NCBI GenBank assembly: GCA_018713325.1
Contig: DVFJ01000028.1
Coordinates: 1-64,000, forward strand
Direction of reading: 5' to 3'
DNA from: Candidatus Onthenecus intestinigallinarum
Lineage (GTDB): Bacteria > Bacillota > Clostridia > Christensenellales > Aristaeellaceae
Length of the DNA: 64,000 nucleotides
Each line of letters opens with the position of its first letter. Within the stretch, counting starts at the first letter, position 1. The translations under genes were made by a program, and so were the position numbers. The notes beneath the pieces were generated by a model, which did no database searches, was not told the origin of the DNA, and was given only the letters and a program-made list of their open reading frames with translations. Of this stretch, positions 42,914 to 51,148 are shown one piece after another.

Positions 42914-43897
42914 ATGAATGAAGCAACATTATGCGACTTTTACGGGCAATCTGCCCTGATCGAGCGCCTTGAGGCGGACTTTCGGTCGGGGCAGTTTGTT
43001 CATGCCTATCTTTTCGCCGGGCCGCGGGGCGTGGGCAAGCGCTCCGTGGCGCGGTTGCTCGCGCGCATCGCCCTGTGCACAGGCGTGAACAAACCCTGCG
43101 GCGCCTGCGGGCCGTGCGTGCGTTTTTTGACGGACAACCATCCCGACGTGCACACGCTGCGTCCGGAAAAGTCGCTGGGTGTGGACGATGTGCGGGAGCT
43201 CATCGCCGCGCTGCAGCTGCGCGCATTCGAGGGCAGGCTCAAGGTCGCGTTCATTGAGCGGGCCGACCGCATGACGCCCCAGGCGCAGAATTGCCTGCTC
43301 AAGACGCTGGAGGAGCCGCCTGAGGGCACGCTGTTCTTCCTCATGACGGATGCGCCCGGCGCGCTGCTGCCCACGATCGTCTCGCGCTGCCGCCAGGTGA
43401 ACTTTCATCCCTTGACGCAGGAGCAGGAATGCGCGCGGCTGACTGCGCTGGGCTTCCCCCCCGAGCGTGCGGCGCTGCTTGGGCAGCTTTCGGAGGGCAG
43501 CGTGGGCGAGGCGCTCGCCATCGCGCGCGACGAAGGCTACCTGCCCCTGCGCGAGCGGGTCATGCGCGCGTTTTTCGACCTGCGCGGGCCCCAGGATGTG
43601 CTGAGTGCAGGCGCTGGATTGAAGGACGACAAGGAAAATGCCGAGCGCATTTTGGACATACTGGAAAGGCTGCTGCGCGACGCGATGCGCGCGCAGGCCG
43701 GGCTGGGCCGCGTGGCCGAGGCGTCGGCGGGATACGCCGCCTTTGCGGCCCGGACGGAGCTTTCCGCATCGCTGCGGCTGCTGGAGCAGGTGGCGCTCGC
43801 GCGCAAGATGCGCGGGAGCAACGTGCCGTTTGCCACGGTGCTGGAGCATCTCTTGCTGAGCGCATCAAAGGAGATACATCAAACATGTCAACGGTAA
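42914..43897 (+). CDS. holB: DNA polymerase III delta-prime subunit
   Basis: This 327-residue clamp-loader subunit has P-loop AGPRGVGKRSVARLLARIAL and a zinc module CTGVNKPCGACGPC. SRC-type motif residues are in LLPTIVSRCRQVNFHPL, and KTLEEPPEGTLFFLMT is typical of the family. It helps open and load the beta clamp. Its end overlaps the start of ricT by 13 bases, showing translational coupling. Confidence 0.93.
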   Translation: MNEATLCDFYGQSALIERLEADFRSGQFVHAYLFAGPRGVGKRSVARLLARIALCTGVNKPCGACGPCVRFLTDNHPDVHTLRPEKSLGVDDVRELIAALQLRAFEGRLKVAFIERADRMTPQAQNCLLKTLEEPPEGTLFFLMTDAPGALLPTIVSRCRQVNFHPLTQEQECARLTALGFPPERAALLGQLSEGSVGEALAIARDEGYLPLRERVMRAFFDLRGPQDVLSAGAGLKDDKENAERILDILERLLRDAMRAQAGLGRVAEASAGYAAFAARTELSASLRLLEQVALARKMRGSNVPFATVLEHLLLSASKEIHQTCQR

Positions 43898-44997
43898 TCG
43901 GCGTCCGCTTCAAGCGGGCGGGCAAGGTATACTTTTTCGACCCTGGCGCGTTGCCGGTCGTCGCGGGCGGCAATGTCGTGGTCGAGACGGCGCGCGGGCT
44001 GGAGTTTGGCGAGGTCGTCACGCCGGCGCGCGAGGTGCCCGACGAGCAGATCGTGCAGCCGCTGCGCCCTGTCGTGCGCGTGGCCACCGAGCAGGATGTG
44101 CGCAACGCGCGGCGCAATGCGGAGAGTGAGAAGAGCGCCTTCTCCATCTGCCAGGAAAAGATCGCCGCGCACGGGCTGGAGATGAAGCTCGTGGACGTGG
44201 AATACACGTTCGACAACGCGAAGATCATCTTCTATTTTACCGCCAACGGACGGGTGGACTTCCGTGCGCTGGTCAAGGATCTGGCGTCCGTGTTCAAGAC
44301 GCGCATCGAGCTGCGCCAGATCGGCGTGCGCGACGAGGCGAAGATGCTGGGCGGGCTGGGTCCCTGCGGACGGCAGATCTGTTGCCAGGCGTTTTTGAGC
44401 GACTTTCAGCCCGTGTCCATCAAGATGGCCAAGGAGCAGAGCCTGTCGCTCAACCCGACGAAGATCTCGGGTCTGTGCGGGCGGCTGATGTGTTGCCTCA
44501 AGTACGAGCAGGAGACGTATGAGCGCAGCCGCAAGCGCCTGCCGCGCGTGGGCAAGGACGTCATTACGCCCGACGGCGTGGGCGTGGTGCAGGAGATCAA
44601 CGTGCTCGCCGAGCGCGTGCGCGTGCGCATTGCGCAGGGAGACGCCTTTGAGGTGCGCGAGTATGCGTTTGACGACTGCTCGCGCCCGCCGCAGGCCGAG
44701 CAGCAGCCGCGTCCGCCGCGCGAAAAGGAGGAGGGCGGCGCGGAGGAGCGCAGGGCGCGCCCGCCGCGCGAGAAGGCCGAACGTCCCGCCGGCGCGGACA
44801 GGACGCAGGGCAAGGGACGCCGCGGCGCCGGCGAGCGGCGCGACCGGGAGTCCGGCAGGCCCGAGGAGGAGCGCAAACGGGGCAGACCGCGCGCGGAAGA
44901 GCGTACCGGACAGCCTGACGTGTCGCGCGAGCAGCGCCCCGTTCAGGTCGAAGCGGAGGGATCCGAGCCCGCGAAGGATGCGCAGACGCAAGATTGA
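43885..44997 (+). CDS. ricT: RicT/YaaT, PSP1-domain regulatory iron-sulfur protein
   Basis: This 370-residue protein has a conserved PSP1 core of about 270 residues: VIGVRFKRAGKVYFFDPGAL, DVEYTFDNAKIIFYFTANGR and the Cys motifs GGLGPCGRQICCQAF and ISGLCGRLMCCLKYE. In Bacillus the RicA-RicF-RicT complex carries two 4Fe-4S clusters and supports RNase Y-dependent mRNA maturation. Beyond the core lies an atypical ~100-residue tail, highly charged (Arg, Glu, Pro, Lys) and probably disordered, with repeated PPREK motifs. RBS AAAGGAG precedes ATG 43885. Confidence 0.92.
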   Translation: MSTVIGVRFKRAGKVYFFDPGALPVVAGGNVVVETARGLEFGEVVTPAREVPDEQIVQPLRPVVRVATEQDVRNARRNAESEKSAFSICQEKIAAHGLEMKLVDVEYTFDNAKIIFYFTANGRVDFRALVKDLASVFKTRIELRQIGVRDEAKMLGGLGPCGRQICCQAFLSDFQPVSIKMAKEQSLSLNPTKISGLCGRLMCCLKYEQETYERSRKRLPRVGKDVITPDGVGVVQEINVLAERVRVRIAQGDAFEVREYAFDDCSRPPQAEQQPRPPREKEEGGAEERRARPPREKAERPAGADRTQGKGRRGAGERRDRESGRPEEERKRGRPRAEERTGQPDVSREQRPVQVEAEGSEPAKDAQTQD

Positions 44998-45016
44998 CGC
45001 GGAAATGGAAAAAAGG

Positions 45017-45045
45017 TTGCATTTGCAGCCAGCGCGTGCTAGAAT
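45017..45045 (+). promoter_or_regulatory. Promoter of the ferredoxin gene
   Basis: TTGCAT (45017-45022), a 17-base spacer and TAGAAT (45040-45045), 45 bases before the start. Confidence 0.65.
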
Positions 45046-45090
45046 ACAACCGGTACCCCTCTACTGAGAAGGATCGGGAGGTGAAATACG

Positions 45091-45261
45091 ATGGCATACA
45101 AGATTTCTGACGACTGCATCAGCTGCGGCGCGTGCGCGGCGGAGTGCCCGGTCAGCGCGATCAGCGAGGGCGACGGCAAGTACGTGATCGATGCGGACAC
45201 CTGCATTGAGTGCGGCGCGTGCGCCGGCGTGTGTCCGGTTTCCGCTCCGAGCGCGGAGTAA
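45091..45261 (+). CDS. Small 2[4Fe-4S] clostridial-type ferredoxin
   Basis: This 56-residue electron carrier, MAYKISDDCISCGACAAECP, has a second motif CIECGACAGVCPVSAPSAE. The two CxxCxxCxxxCP sets bind two 4Fe-4S clusters. It would serve anaerobic low-potential metabolism such as pyruvate:ferredoxin oxidoreductase or hydrogenase. RBS GGGAGGTG precedes ATG 45091. It is monocistronic, with its own promoter and a strong terminator. Confidence 0.97.
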   Translation: MAYKISDDCISCGACAAECPVSAISEGDGKYVIDADTCIECGACAGVCPVSAPSAE

Positions 45262-45271
45262 TCCTGCATAA

Positions 45272-45307
45272 AATGGGCGCGCCCCTGCGGCGCGCCCATT
45301 TTTTTTG
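45272..45307 (+). terminator. Intrinsic terminator after ferredoxin
   Basis: Arms ATGGGCGCGCC/GGCGCGCCCAT are followed by T7 or more. Confidence 0.95.
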
Positions 45308-45342
45308 TGCGCGCGGGCCTGCCGGCCAGGCGCGATTGACAT

Positions 45343-45371
45343 TTGACAGCCCGCCTGTCCAATGGTATGAT
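45343..45371 (+). promoter_or_regulatory. Promoter of the LacI-family regulator
   Basis: Consensus TTGACA (45343-45348), a 17-base spacer and TATGAT (45366-45371). A second TTGACA seven bases upstream (45336) is not well spaced. Confidence 0.75.
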
Positions 45372-45409
45372 ACACGTACCGATTTTTTACGCGGAGACGG
45401 AGGCAAGCC

Positions 45410-46480
45410 GTGAGCAGTCAGGAAAAACCCACGATGAAGACCATCGCCGAGAAGCTGGGCATCTCCATCGGCACGGTGGATCGCGCCCTGAAAAACCGCG
45501 GGCGCATCAACGAAAATACGCGCCGCCAGGTGCTGGAGATGGCGGACAAGCTCGGATATCGTCCCAATGTACTGGCCAGCACGCTCTCGCGCAGCCAAAA
45601 GGCGCACGTCGTCGCGCTCTATCCAGCCAAAAACGAGGCGTTCTTCAACGAGATCTCCACCGGCATGAGCGCCGCGCTGCGCGAACTGGCCGGTTACGGC
45701 GTAACGCTGGAGCGCATGCACACCGTCCGCCACAGCCTGATGAGCCAAAGACAGATCCTCTCGCAGCTGGCCGAGCGCATGGATCGCTGGGACGCGCTGA
45801 TTCTCGCGGCCGCGCATCCGACCGCGCTCAATGAGACGATCAACGCGTTTGTCGATGCGGGCAAGACCGTCATCACGATCAATTCGGACGCGGTGGGCAG
45901 CAAACGGCTGCTGTTCGTCGGGCAGGACCAGTTCAGCTCCGGACGCGTGGCCGCCAACATCATGGGCGAGTTTTTGCACGGGCGGGGAAAGGTCGCGCTC
46001 TTCACCGGCTTTCGCGAGGTGTGGGGCCATGAAGAGCGCCTCAACGGATTCATCCGCGTCACGCACGAGCGGTATCCCGACATGCTGCTCGTCGGGCCGT
46101 ACGAGTATCAGGATGAGGAGTTCACCATGCGCAACCTGCTGGGCGAGGTCTTCAACGCGCATCCCGACCTTGCGGGCATCTATGGCACGACGTCGGTGGC
46201 GCTCCTGGCGGCCGCTGGCTTCCTCTGCGAGCGCGGTCTGCAGGGCCGCGTGCGCCTCGTGGGATTTGACACGGACGACGAGATCGCCCAGTATATCCGC
46301 GAGGGCGTCATCGACGCGAGCATCTTGCAGGATCCCTTCTCGCAGGGCTATTATTCGCTCAAGCTGCTCGCGCGCCACCTGATGCACGGGTGGGAGCCGC
46401 AACAGCCCAGCTACTTCACCCGCATGGAGATCCTGTTGCGCGAAAACGCGCACGGAAACGAGCGACCCAACTTCTTCTGA
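45410..46480 (+). CDS. LacI-family transcriptional regulator
   Basis: This 356-residue regulator has an N-terminal LacI helix-turn-helix (TMKTIAEKLGISIGTVDRAL) and the hinge region GYRPNVLASTLSRSQK. A periplasmic-binding-protein-like sensor follows, containing AHVVALYPAKNEAFFNEIST. The sensor resembles Peripla_BP_4-type sugar binders, so a sugar or sugar-like effector is likely. No sugar genes are adjacent, so its targets are elsewhere or it regulates itself. GTG 45410 follows GACGGAGGC. Confidence 0.92.
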   Translation: MSSQEKPTMKTIAEKLGISIGTVDRALKNRGRINENTRRQVLEMADKLGYRPNVLASTLSRSQKAHVVALYPAKNEAFFNEISTGMSAALRELAGYGVTLERMHTVRHSLMSQRQILSQLAERMDRWDALILAAAHPTALNETINAFVDAGKTVITINSDAVGSKRLLFVGQDQFSSGRVAANIMGEFLHGRGKVALFTGFREVWGHEERLNGFIRVTHERYPDMLLVGPYEYQDEEFTMRNLLGEVFNAHPDLAGIYGTTSVALLAAAGFLCERGLQGRVRLVGFDTDDEIAQYIREGVIDASILQDPFSQGYYSLKLLARHLMHGWEPQQPSYFTRMEILLRENAHGNERPNFF

Positions 46481-46520
46481 AACGGATTCCGCGCCCGGCG
46501 CGCGGAAAGGAGGCGTATTC

Positions 46521-47852
46521 ATGGCCAGACGGCGCAGGCGGCGTATTTCCTTTGGCACGGTGCTGATGCTTGTGCTGACCTTTGGGGCGCTCTGCCTTGC
46601 GGGCGCGACGATCGCCTATATCGCCGGGGACGACCTGCGGCTGCAGACCGGCCAGCTCTTTGAGCGGATGACGGAGACGTTCCGCCAGTATGCGGGCGGA
46701 CGCCCGGAGCCGGCGGGCGCTGCGCCGGATGCCAGCGCCTCACAGGCGACCGCCGGGCCGACGGCGACGCCTGCGCCCACCGCCGAGCCGACGGCGCAGC
46801 CGCAGCGCACCGTCACGCTCAGCGTCGTGGGCTCAATCTACGCGCCCAAGAACATCCGCCAGAGCGGATATGACGAGGAAAGCGGCACGTATGACTTTTC
46901 CGCCCTGTTCGGACGCGTCAAGCCCTATATCTCACAGGCCGACCTGACCCTGGGCACGATCGAGACGTATTTTGCGGGGGAAGAGGCGGGATACAGCAAC
47001 TACAACGCGCCCGACGCGCTGCTGGACGCCATCCGTGACAGCGGCTTTGACCTGCTCTCCCTCGCCAGCGAATACGCCCTGGAAAAGGGCGAGGACGGCC
47101 TGCGGCAGACGATCATGCAGCTGGAAAACCGCGGGATGATCGCCGCGGGCGCATATGCGGACCCGGAACAGGTCGGTAGCGCGCAGATGATCAAGATCAA
47201 CGGCGTGCAGATCGCCGTGCTCGCCTATACCTATGGGTTCAGCGACAATACCATGGAACGCACGCGCGCCTCCCAGCGCGAGGGCGTGGCGGTGATTCGC
47301 CAGAGCGACATGGTCCGCGACATCGGCAACGCGCGCAAGGCGGGCGCGGATGTCGTCATCGTGATGCCGCACTGGGGCACCAAGAACAGGGAAGAGGTCG
47401 CCTCCCATACGCGCAGCCTTGCGCGCGCCCTGGCCGAGGCGGGCGCGGATCTGATCCTCGGCGCGCATCCCAACGTCGTGCAGCCCGTGGAGAAGCTGAC
47501 CGTCACGCGTTCGGACGGCGCGCAGCACGACGCATACGTGGCCTACTCGCTGGGCAGCTTCCTGACCGACTCGCGCGAGGCGCAGAACACTGCGGGCATG
47601 ATTTTGCAGGTGCGCTTCACCTATGATCCCCAGGAGCGCACGACGCGGTTTGACGAGGTTGGGTATATCCCCACGTACATCCAACGCGTTCAGGAGGATG
47701 GGGAATACGCCTACCGCATCCTCGCATGCGCGGATGAGAGCTATATTGCCGGGCAGAATACCTCCGTGCAAAAGGCGATTCAAACCGCGCAGGACGCGGT
47801 CGTCGAGGCGGCCGGCGAGGATGTGGTGAACCTCTCCGGCCCGCAGACGTGA
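46521..47852 (+). CDS. CapA-family (PGA_cap) metallophosphoesterase-like protein
   Basis: This 443-residue protein is anchored by an N-terminal helix after a basic stretch (MARRRRRRISFGTVLMLVLT). A Pro/Thr/Ala-rich linker (about residues 65-95) leads to a CapA-like external domain with SVVGSIYAPKNIRQ, DLTLGTIETYFAGEEAGYSN, IVMPHWGTKNREEV and LILGAHPNVVQPVEKL. CapA proteins of the PgsA type act in poly-gamma-glutamate export, but many stand-alone members have unknown surface roles; no pgsB or pgsC lies nearby. The first metal-site motif (GD) is altered to GS. RBS AAAGGAGGCG precedes the ATG. Confidence 0.82.
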   Translation: MARRRRRRISFGTVLMLVLTFGALCLAGATIAYIAGDDLRLQTGQLFERMTETFRQYAGGRPEPAGAAPDASASQATAGPTATPAPTAEPTAQPQRTVTLSVVGSIYAPKNIRQSGYDEESGTYDFSALFGRVKPYISQADLTLGTIETYFAGEEAGYSNYNAPDALLDAIRDSGFDLLSLASEYALEKGEDGLRQTIMQLENRGMIAAGAYADPEQVGSAQMIKINGVQIAVLAYTYGFSDNTMERTRASQREGVAVIRQSDMVRDIGNARKAGADVVIVMPHWGTKNREEVASHTRSLARALAEAGADLILGAHPNVVQPVEKLTVTRSDGAQHDAYVAYSLGSFLTDSREAQNTAGMILQVRFTYDPQERTTRFDEVGYIPTYIQRVQEDGEYAYRILACADESYIAGQNTSVQKAIQTAQDAVVEAAGEDVVNLSGPQT

Positions 47853-48253
47853 GACGCCTGAACATCCCGGCTCTGTCAAGGCCGGGAGCGCGCCGCCTGA
47901 CCGTACTGTGCGCATATGCCTGCCTTCTGTGCGCGCTGTGCCTCATTGCACGCCTGCCTGCGCTCAATCCGACGCCCTCGCCCTCGACGGGGGCGGTCGA
48001 GCTGCCCACCCGCAGGCCTACCCCGACGCCAGGCCCATCCGCCCGTGCGCGGCTGGATCTCAACCATGCCGACGCCTGGATGCTCACGGCGATTCCGGGC
48101 GTCGGCGAGACGACCGCCGAGCGCATCGTCGCCTATCGTGAGGAACACGGCGGCTTTTGCAGCGTGGAGGAGCTGGACAATGTGCCGGGCATCGGCGAAG
48201 CGCGGGCCGCTCAGATCGCGCTTTATGTGTTTGTGGAGGAAAGAGATCCATAA
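47849..48253 (+). CDS. ComEA-like helix-hairpin-helix protein
   Basis: This 134-residue protein has one N-terminal membrane helix (LTVLCAYACLLCALCLIARL), a Thr/Pro-rich linker and a C-terminal helix-hairpin-helix domain: LDLNHADAWMLTAIPGVGET, RIVAYREEHGGFCSVEELDN and VPGIGEARAAQI. This layout matches ComEA-type DNA receptors, although the SLBB domain of full ComEA is absent and no comEC is adjacent. GTG 47849 overlaps the CapA stop (GTGA), so translation is coupled. Confidence 0.85.
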   Translation: MRRLNIPALSRPGARRLTVLCAYACLLCALCLIARLPALNPTPSPSTGAVELPTRRPTPTPGPSARARLDLNHADAWMLTAIPGVGETTAERIVAYREEHGGFCSVEELDNVPGIGEARAAQIALYVFVEERDP

Positions 48254-48353
48254 AAGGGCGAAGAGGGGACAAGAAAAACGCAAATTGGCGTCATAATGCC
48301 CTGAAATGAGCATAAAAGTGGAGCGGATGCCCAATCTGGGCGTGGCGGCAGGA

Positions 48354-48390
48354 TCAAAGACGCCCGGGGATTGCCCCGGGCGTCTTTGGT
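48354..48390 (-). terminator. Intrinsic terminator of the CAP-domain gene
   Basis: The palindromic hairpin AAAGACGCCCGGGG/CCCCGGGCGTCTTT with loop ATTG (about 48357-48388) can act on both strands. The 100 bases between comEA and this hairpin hold nothing recognisable. Confidence 0.8.
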
Positions 48391-48400
48391 CGCGCTGCGC

Positions 48401-48922
48401 TCAACGCACGAACAGTTGTGTGACGTAGGCGTTGCCGTCGGCATCCAGCGCGACGCCGATGCCCACCTTCTTCCATGAGGCGCTCATCATGTTGCGCCGG
48501 TGGTCTTCGCTGCTCAGAAACGCGGCGTGCGCCTTGAGCACGGTTGCATGCCGCGCGATGTTTTCGCCCACCGATACAAAGGAATAGCCGTACGTGCGCA
48601 GCATCTGCGAGGCGCTGCCGAGCATGGGCGAGGTGTGCGCAAAGTATCCGCCGTCGATCATGTCCTGCGACTTGAGCCGCGCCAGCGCGCAGAGCGCCGG
48701 ATCCAGCGTCAAAGCGGGCAGCCCGCTCTTGTTTCGATCCTCCGTCAGATAATTATATGCTTCTTGCTCTTGCGCTGAAGGCGATCCTATAGTATAATGA
48801 CCGACAGTTGCGGAAGGTGTTGCCAATGAGGCGCCGGAAAGACGCCCTTCTGCGGGCGCGCCGGCCGGCGCACACCACAGGACGGCCAACAGCGCACAGG
48901 TTGCGAGTTTTCTTGCGTTCAT
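48401..48922 (-). CDS. Secreted CAP/SCP-domain protein (YkwD-like)
   Basis: This 173-residue protein has a signal peptide (MNARKLATCALLAVLWCAPA, with cleavage near AGAPAEG) and a CAP domain. Family residues are visible in QEQEAYNYLTEDRNKSGLPA, the GGYFAHTSP motif (His) and SVGENIARH, with SSEDHRRNMMSASWKKVGIG supplying the second His. Bacterial CAP proteins of this type are extracellular; their activity is mostly unknown. Minus-strand RBS AGAAGGAGGTA precedes ATG 48922. Confidence 0.9.
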   Translation of the reverse strand: MNARKLATCALLAVLWCAPAGAPAEGRLSGASLATPSATVGHYTIGSPSAQEQEAYNYLTEDRNKSGLPALTLDPALCALARLKSQDMIDGGYFAHTSPMLGSASQMLRTYGYSFVSVGENIARHATVLKAHAAFLSSEDHRRNMMSASWKKVGIGVALDADGNAYVTQLFVR

Positions 48923-49072
48923 CTGGGTACCTCCTTCTGCTTGGGCGCATCAAGACGCTGTAATAGAATCGTAACAGATTCGAAATGAAAAATCAATTTA
49001 AGAGGGGGCGCGTTTCCAAGGCAATCTCTGCCGGGAAAGATGCGCGCCGCAAGACCACGGGGAGGCTTGTCA

Positions 49073-49489
49073 ATGGGATTCATCAAATGCCCGCGTTGCG
49101 AACTGAACTACATCCAGGAGGGCGAGCAGTATTGCTCGGTCTGCAAGCGGGAAATGAAGGGCGAAATGAAGGACGATCCGTTCGAACTGTGCTCGGTGTG
49201 CAATGAGAACCCCGCGCTTCCGGGGAAGGACATGTGCCTGTTCTGCCTCAAGGAGATGGGCAAGAATCCCGACCGCACGCCCGATGTGGAAGACGGTGAG
49301 GACGCCTCTGCCGGCGCGGAGCTGGAGCTGGAGGGCGTGAGCATGATGGACGAGATCACGCCGGATCTTTCTGCCGACATCCCGGAACGAGAGCTGGGCG
49401 AGATCGACCGTGAGCTTTCCCTGGAGGAGACGGCCGAGGAGGAAGAGGAGAACGCGCGTCGCGAGGAAGACGATGAAGAGCAGATGTGA
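49073..49489 (+). CDS. Zinc-ribbon protein with acidic tail, unknown function
   Basis: This 138-residue protein has an N-terminal half with three CxxC pairs (IKCPRCELNYIQEGEQYCSVC, then CSVCNENPALPGKDMCLFC), forming two likely zinc ribbons. The C-terminal half is strongly acidic with EETAEEEEENARREEDDEEQ. Zinc-ribbon-plus-acidic proteins often bind nucleic acid or RNA polymerase, but nothing here proves it. ATG 49073 follows ACGGGGAGG. The phosphoesterase gene follows after 27 bases, so they are probably co-transcribed. Confidence 0.75.
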   Translation: MGFIKCPRCELNYIQEGEQYCSVCKREMKGEMKDDPFELCSVCNENPALPGKDMCLFCLKEMGKNPDRTPDVEDGEDASAGAELELEGVSMMDEITPDLSADIPERELGEIDRELSLEETAEEEEENARREEDDEEQM

Positions 49490-49516
49490 GGGGCGGACGG
49501 GAGGCCGCGCGCGGGC

Positions 49517-50203
49517 ATGAGAATCTTTGCGATTGCGGATCTTCACCTGCCCGGCGGCGACGTCAAGCCCATGGACGTGTTCGGCCCGCACTGGGAGCGC
49601 CACTTCGAGCGCATCAGCGAGGACTGGCGCGCGCGCGTGGGCGAGGAGGACGTCGTGCTGCTGCCGGGGGATACCTCCTGGGCGATGCAGCTGCGCGACG
49701 CCCTGCCCGACCTTTTGCGCATCGCGGATCTGCCGGGACGCAAGATTCTCTTGCGGGGCAACCACGACTACTGGTGGAGCTCGCTGTCGCGCCTGCGCGC
49801 CGCGCTGCCGGAGGGTTTCTATGCACTGCAAAACGACGCGCTGCTGCTCTCCGGCACGCTCTTTGCCGGCACGCGCGGCTGGCTGTGCACATGCGACGAC
49901 CCGCAGGACCGCAAGATCCACGAGCGGGAGGTGCAGCGTCTGGCGCTGTCGCTGCAGGCGGCGCGTCGCCTGTCCGCAGACGCGCCCATCGTTGCCATGC
50001 TGCACTATCCGCCCTTTCCGGAGCCGCCGGAGCAGACGGGGTTTACGCGCCTGCTGAGCGAGTACGGCGTGCGCGTGGCGGTCTATGGCCATCTGCACGG
50101 GGCGAGCACCGCGCGCGCGTTCAACGGCCTGTTCGAGGGCGTGCGCTATCAACTGGTATCCTGCGACGCGCTGCGCTTTGCGCTGTGCGAAATCGAATCC
50201 TGA
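49517..50203 (+). CDS. Calcineurin-like metallophosphoesterase
   Basis: This 228-residue protein begins MRIFAIADLHLPGGDVKPMD with the first metal motif (DLH). It continues with VVLLPGDTSWAMQL (GD), ILLRGNHDYWW (GNH) and MLHYPPFPE plus YGHLHGA (GHxH). This is the predicted-phosphohydrolase group found widely in clostridia; the substrate is unknown. ATG 49517 is taken; it is followed by a strong terminator before the division-cluster leader. Confidence 0.9.
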   Translation: MRIFAIADLHLPGGDVKPMDVFGPHWERHFERISEDWRARVGEEDVVLLPGDTSWAMQLRDALPDLLRIADLPGRKILLRGNHDYWWSSLSRLRAALPEGFYALQNDALLLSGTLFAGTRGWLCTCDDPQDRKIHEREVQRLALSLQAARRLSADAPIVAMLHYPPFPEPPEQTGFTRLLSEYGVRVAVYGHLHGASTARAFNGLFEGVRYQLVSCDALRFALCEIES

Positions 50204-50205
50204 TC

Positions 50206-50240
50206 CGCGGCCCGCGAAAGCGGGCCGCGTTGTCCTTGCA
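50206..50240 (+). terminator. Intrinsic terminator after the phosphoesterase gene
   Basis: Arms CGCGGCCCGC/GCGGGCCGCG with a GAAA tetraloop are followed by TTGTCCTT. Confidence 0.85.
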
Positions 50241-50530
50241 GGAGGCGGGAACGCCCTGTACGAAAGAGGAAAATGCTTACATTTTGGTTATATAAAATAA
50301 ATCATAATTGCGAAATATCTACCTGCCGGTTCTTCATAAAAATGACGCAAATACAATATATAGGGGGCAAGGGCCGGACGATGGGAAGATGTTGAGAAAT
50401 CGACAAAAACCCTGATATTTCAACGTTTTTGGACGATGGGGAACGCTTTATCGTATCCCGCCGGGCAAAGGGCCCGGCGGATTTCTTTTTTGGAAATATG
50501 AAGAAAGTATTACGGAGACGCACAGTATCG
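50241..50530 (+). other. AT-rich leader region upstream of mraZ
   Basis: These ~290 bases are clearly more AT-rich than the surroundings and have no convincing gene. They contain a terminator-like hairpin with arms CCGCCGGGC/GCCCGGCGG (50459-50480) followed by ATTTCTTTTTT. GGACGATGGG occurs twice (about 50375 and 50432). A GGGCAAGGG-CCGG block near 50366 recurs just before the mraZ start (about 50609). Their roles are unknown. Confidence 0.6.
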
Positions 50531-50547
50531 TCATACTCTTTTTTTTG

Positions 50548-50584
50548 AAAAGCACTTGAAAAGTGGAGGGAAGTGGTGTATAAA
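50548..50584 (+). promoter_or_regulatory. Promoter of the division cluster with MraZ-box-like repeats
   Basis: TTGAAA (50556-50561), a 17-base spacer and TATAAA (50579-50584). The spacer holds AAGTGG at 50561-50566 and again at 50571-50576, ten bases apart, with a related AAAAGCAC at 50548. Ten-base-period direct repeats are the known arrangement of MraZ binding sites. Confidence 0.65.
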
Positions 50585-50636
50585 AGAGATTAGTTCCACA
50601 AAGTAGAGGGCAAGGGGCCGGGAGGGGGGATTCGGG

Positions 50637-51080
50637 ATGGCGGCGGACTTTGCGGGTTCCTTCGAGCACAGCCTCGACAGCAAAGGGCGCGTGATCATCC
50701 CGGTGTCCCTGCGCGACCAGCTGGGCGAACAGTTCACCATCGCCCTGAACAGCGAAAACACGGCGCTTGCGCTCTACCCGCTGGAAAAGTGGGAGGAGAT
50801 CAAGGCACGCCTGTCGCAGGTGCGCAGTACGGACGTCAAGGGCATGATGTACGTCCGCTACATCATGGGCAACGCATACACGGGCAACGTCATGGACGCG
50901 CAGGGGCGCATCCTGCTGCCGCAGAAGCTGCGCAGCAAGGTGGGCCTTGCGCGCGAACTCGTATTCGTGGGCATGAACGATCACATCGAAATCTGGGATG
51001 CGTCGCGCTACCAGGCACAGGAGCAGGAGGCCGAGATGGACTTCGCGGACCTGCTGGCGCACATGGAGGAAAGGTATTGA
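50637..51080 (+). CDS. mraZ: Transcriptional regulator MraZ
   Basis: This 147-residue protein has two SpoVT/AbrB-like domains. FAGSFEHSLDSKGRVIIPVS opens the first, with YTGNVMDAQGRILLPQKLRS in the second; the DxKGRv and DxqGRi motifs mark the DNA-binding loops. MraZ binds direct repeats in its own promoter and represses the division cluster in characterised bacteria; matching repeats lie at 50561-50576. RBS GGGAGGGGGG precedes ATG 50637. Its usual partner rsmH does not follow. Confidence 0.96.
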   Translation: MAADFAGSFEHSLDSKGRVIIPVSLRDQLGEQFTIALNSENTALALYPLEKWEEIKARLSQVRSTDVKGMMYVRYIMGNAYTGNVMDAQGRILLPQKLRSKVGLARELVFVGMNDHIEIWDASRYQAQEQEAEMDFADLLAHMEERY

Positions 51081-51148
51081 ACGCTACCGCGCAATAGCGG
51101 TCGGGTGCCGCGCCGCGGTTCTCGACCGGCAGGAGGGGGAATACACTG

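Noticed and set aside
48785-48800. A plus-strand TATAAT-like site inside the CAP-domain gene
   Set aside because: It lies within coding sequence of a minus-strand gene with no start codon or gene downstream on the plus strand.
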